Made by a program: the position numbers and the translations under genes
Part shown: positions 63,364-64,000 of the stretch, in pieces
Numbering within the stretch: position 1 is the stretch's first letter
How the letters are laid out: every line of letters starts with the position of its first letter
The notes under the pieces: generated by a model
What the model saw: the letters and a program-made list of their open reading frames with translations, nothing else
The model's database searches: none
Told to the model about the DNA's origin: nothing
Assembly (NCBI RefSeq): GCF_000308655.1
Contig: NZ_BAGC01000050.1
Coordinates: 27,060 to 91,059 of the forward strand
Origin: Nocardia niigatensis NBRC 100131
GTDB lineage: Bacteria; Actinomycetota; Actinomycetes; Mycobacteriales; Mycobacteriaceae
Direction of reading: 5' to 3'
Length of the DNA stretch: 64,000 nucleotides

Positions 63364-63764
63364 TGGTCCTCACGTTTGGAGGGCCTGTGCACTGTTTGAC
63401 GCTTCTGCTGCACATCGCCGAGGAAGTCCGCGACCTTCTGGCCGGCCGCATCGAGTGCGCCTTGCGTTTTGTGTTTCGCCGCGCCTTCGGTGACGTCCCC
63501 GACGATATCGGTCAGACCCTTCGGCTCAGTGGTCGAGATCTCGAGCCGGTTGACCGCTTCGGCGAAACGCAGATACGTGTCGACGCTGGCCACCACGACA
63601 CGGGCATCGATGGTCACCAGTTCGATACCGACCAGCGACACGCGGGCGAACGCGTCGATAACCAGTCCTTTGTCGAGGATGGTGTCTACGACATCGGCCA
63701 GGCTGGAAGAGTTCGGCCGCGCCAACGTGCCGCTGCCACCGCCTCCTGAGGGTTGGATTGTCAT
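63360..63764 (-). CDS. gvpA: gas vesicle structural protein GvpA/GvpJ
   Basis: 134 aa. The core SSSLADVVDTILDKGLVIDAFARVSL and VGIELVTIDARVVVASVDTYLRFAEAV is the GvpA/J/M conserved domain that forms the vesicle wall. The Gly-rich N-terminus and a ~50-residue charged C-terminal tail (TEGAAKHKTQGALDAAGQKV) are longer than in minimal GvpA. Start ATG 63764 overlaps the upstream stop. Confidence 0.92.
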   Translation of the reverse strand: MTIQPSGGGGSGTLARPNSSSLADVVDTILDKGLVIDAFARVSLVGIELVTIDARVVVASVDTYLRFAEAVNRLEISTTEPKGLTDIVGDVTEGAAKHKTQGALDAAGQKVADFLGDVQQKRQTVHRPSKREDQ

Positions 63765-64000
63765 CTGCTTGCTCCTTGGCTCACACGCGAGCGGCGGGCT
63801 ACCGGGGTCTTGCGGCGGGCGGCCGTTGGGCGGGAAGGCGGCTCTGGTTCGTCCGCCTCGTTGTCCTCGCCTTCCTCGTCCTGCTCGTCGACCTCGCCTT
63901 CGTCGATCTCGCTTGTTTCTTCGTCGCGGGACGCTTCATCGTCGCCACGATCGTCTTCGGTGTCGGCTTGTTCCCTGCGCCGTGCGGTCTGATCGTCTTC
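63761..64000 (-). CDS. acidic gas-vesicle-associated protein, partial (5' end outside window)
   Basis: 79 residues visible; the frame is open at base 64000. Composition is extreme: long Asp/Glu runs (EVDEQDEEGEDNEADEPEPP), then a basic tail ARRKTPVARRSRVSQ. Immediately upstream of gvpA with ATGA overlap. In actinobacterial gvp clusters, GvpO occupies this place, and GvpO carries acidic/basic regions, so this is a candidate; the diagnostic core would lie outside the window. Confidence 0.55.
   Translation of the reverse strand, partial: EDDQTARRREQADTEDDRGDDEASRDEETSEIDEGEVDEQDEEGEDNEADEPEPPSRPTAARRKTPVARRSRVSQGASR

Noticed and set aside
1..64000. CRISPR arrays
   Set aside because: No regularly spaced 20-40 bp repeats were seen; the tandem repeats found are coding (WD40 and toxin linker).

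Overview
The window reads as a high-GC actinomycete of the order Mycobacteriales, most likely Nocardia or a close relative. The main evidence is the block enolase - FtsB-like - DUF501 - Ppx/GppA with an LpqU-like lytic transglycosylase beside it, which follows the Mycobacterium tuberculosis Rv1022-Rv1026 order, plus a close Rv0805-type cyclic nucleotide phosphodiesterase, an IdeR-type iron box, CpnT/ESX-style genes and DUF397/XRE-DUF5753 pairs. Genus is inferred from gene content and style, not from a search.

Layout. 1-3750: IS remnants (IS3-like and IS5-like), a small secreted peptide, a Ser/Thr kinase with six C-terminal WD40 repeats, and a broken membrane-protein gene. 3868-11258: an ArnT/PMT-type glycosyltransferase; a His-rich protein under a CsoR-like operator; a 3'-truncated amino acid permease; an FrsA-like hydrolase divergent from a TetR regulator with two matching operators; a double-domain universal stress protein. 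11316-29300: an accessory island starting at a tRNA with anticodon UAA next to a serine-recombinase remnant. It carries a YezG-like protein, a WXG100-like protein, a YbaB/EbfC-like protein and a 9.8-kb CpnT-like polymorphic toxin gene, then a row of immunity- or chaperone-like genes (two DUF6301-like, one TY-Chap-like, three unknown), and ends with a DUF397 / XRE-DUF5753 pair.

29885-43479: mixed accessory and transport genes. These include a DUF1254/1214 lipoprotein, secreted proteins, a broken VapC, a NiCoT Ni/Co transporter behind a cobalamin riboswitch, an NTF2-like protein, a DHA2 drug exporter divergent from a LuxR-type ATPase regulator, a YCII protein and a POT peptide transporter. 43615-48536: the conserved core block. 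48661-55283: an IdeR-box-preceded cluster with an Fe/2-oxoglutarate oxygenase, SbnB-like dehydrogenase, PLP decarboxylase, SbnA-like synthase fused to a MerR-like helical tail, and a MATE exporter. It looks like a route to an L-2,3-diaminopropionate-derived metabolite. 55408-62600: phosphodiesterase, decayed MerR locus, AraC regulator, GMC oxidoreductase, methyltransferase and a frameshifted DevR-like response regulator. 62599-64000: end of a gas-vesicle cluster (GvpF/L, GvpA and an acidic partial gene).

The two most unusual systems are the giant toxin gene and the iron-box cluster. The toxin gene has four putative enzymatic modules inside one chain, and a YrhB/Imm35-like immunity gene with its own Shine-Dalgarno sits wholly inside it in the +1 frame. 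The iron-box cluster contains the novel-looking SbnA-MerR fusion.
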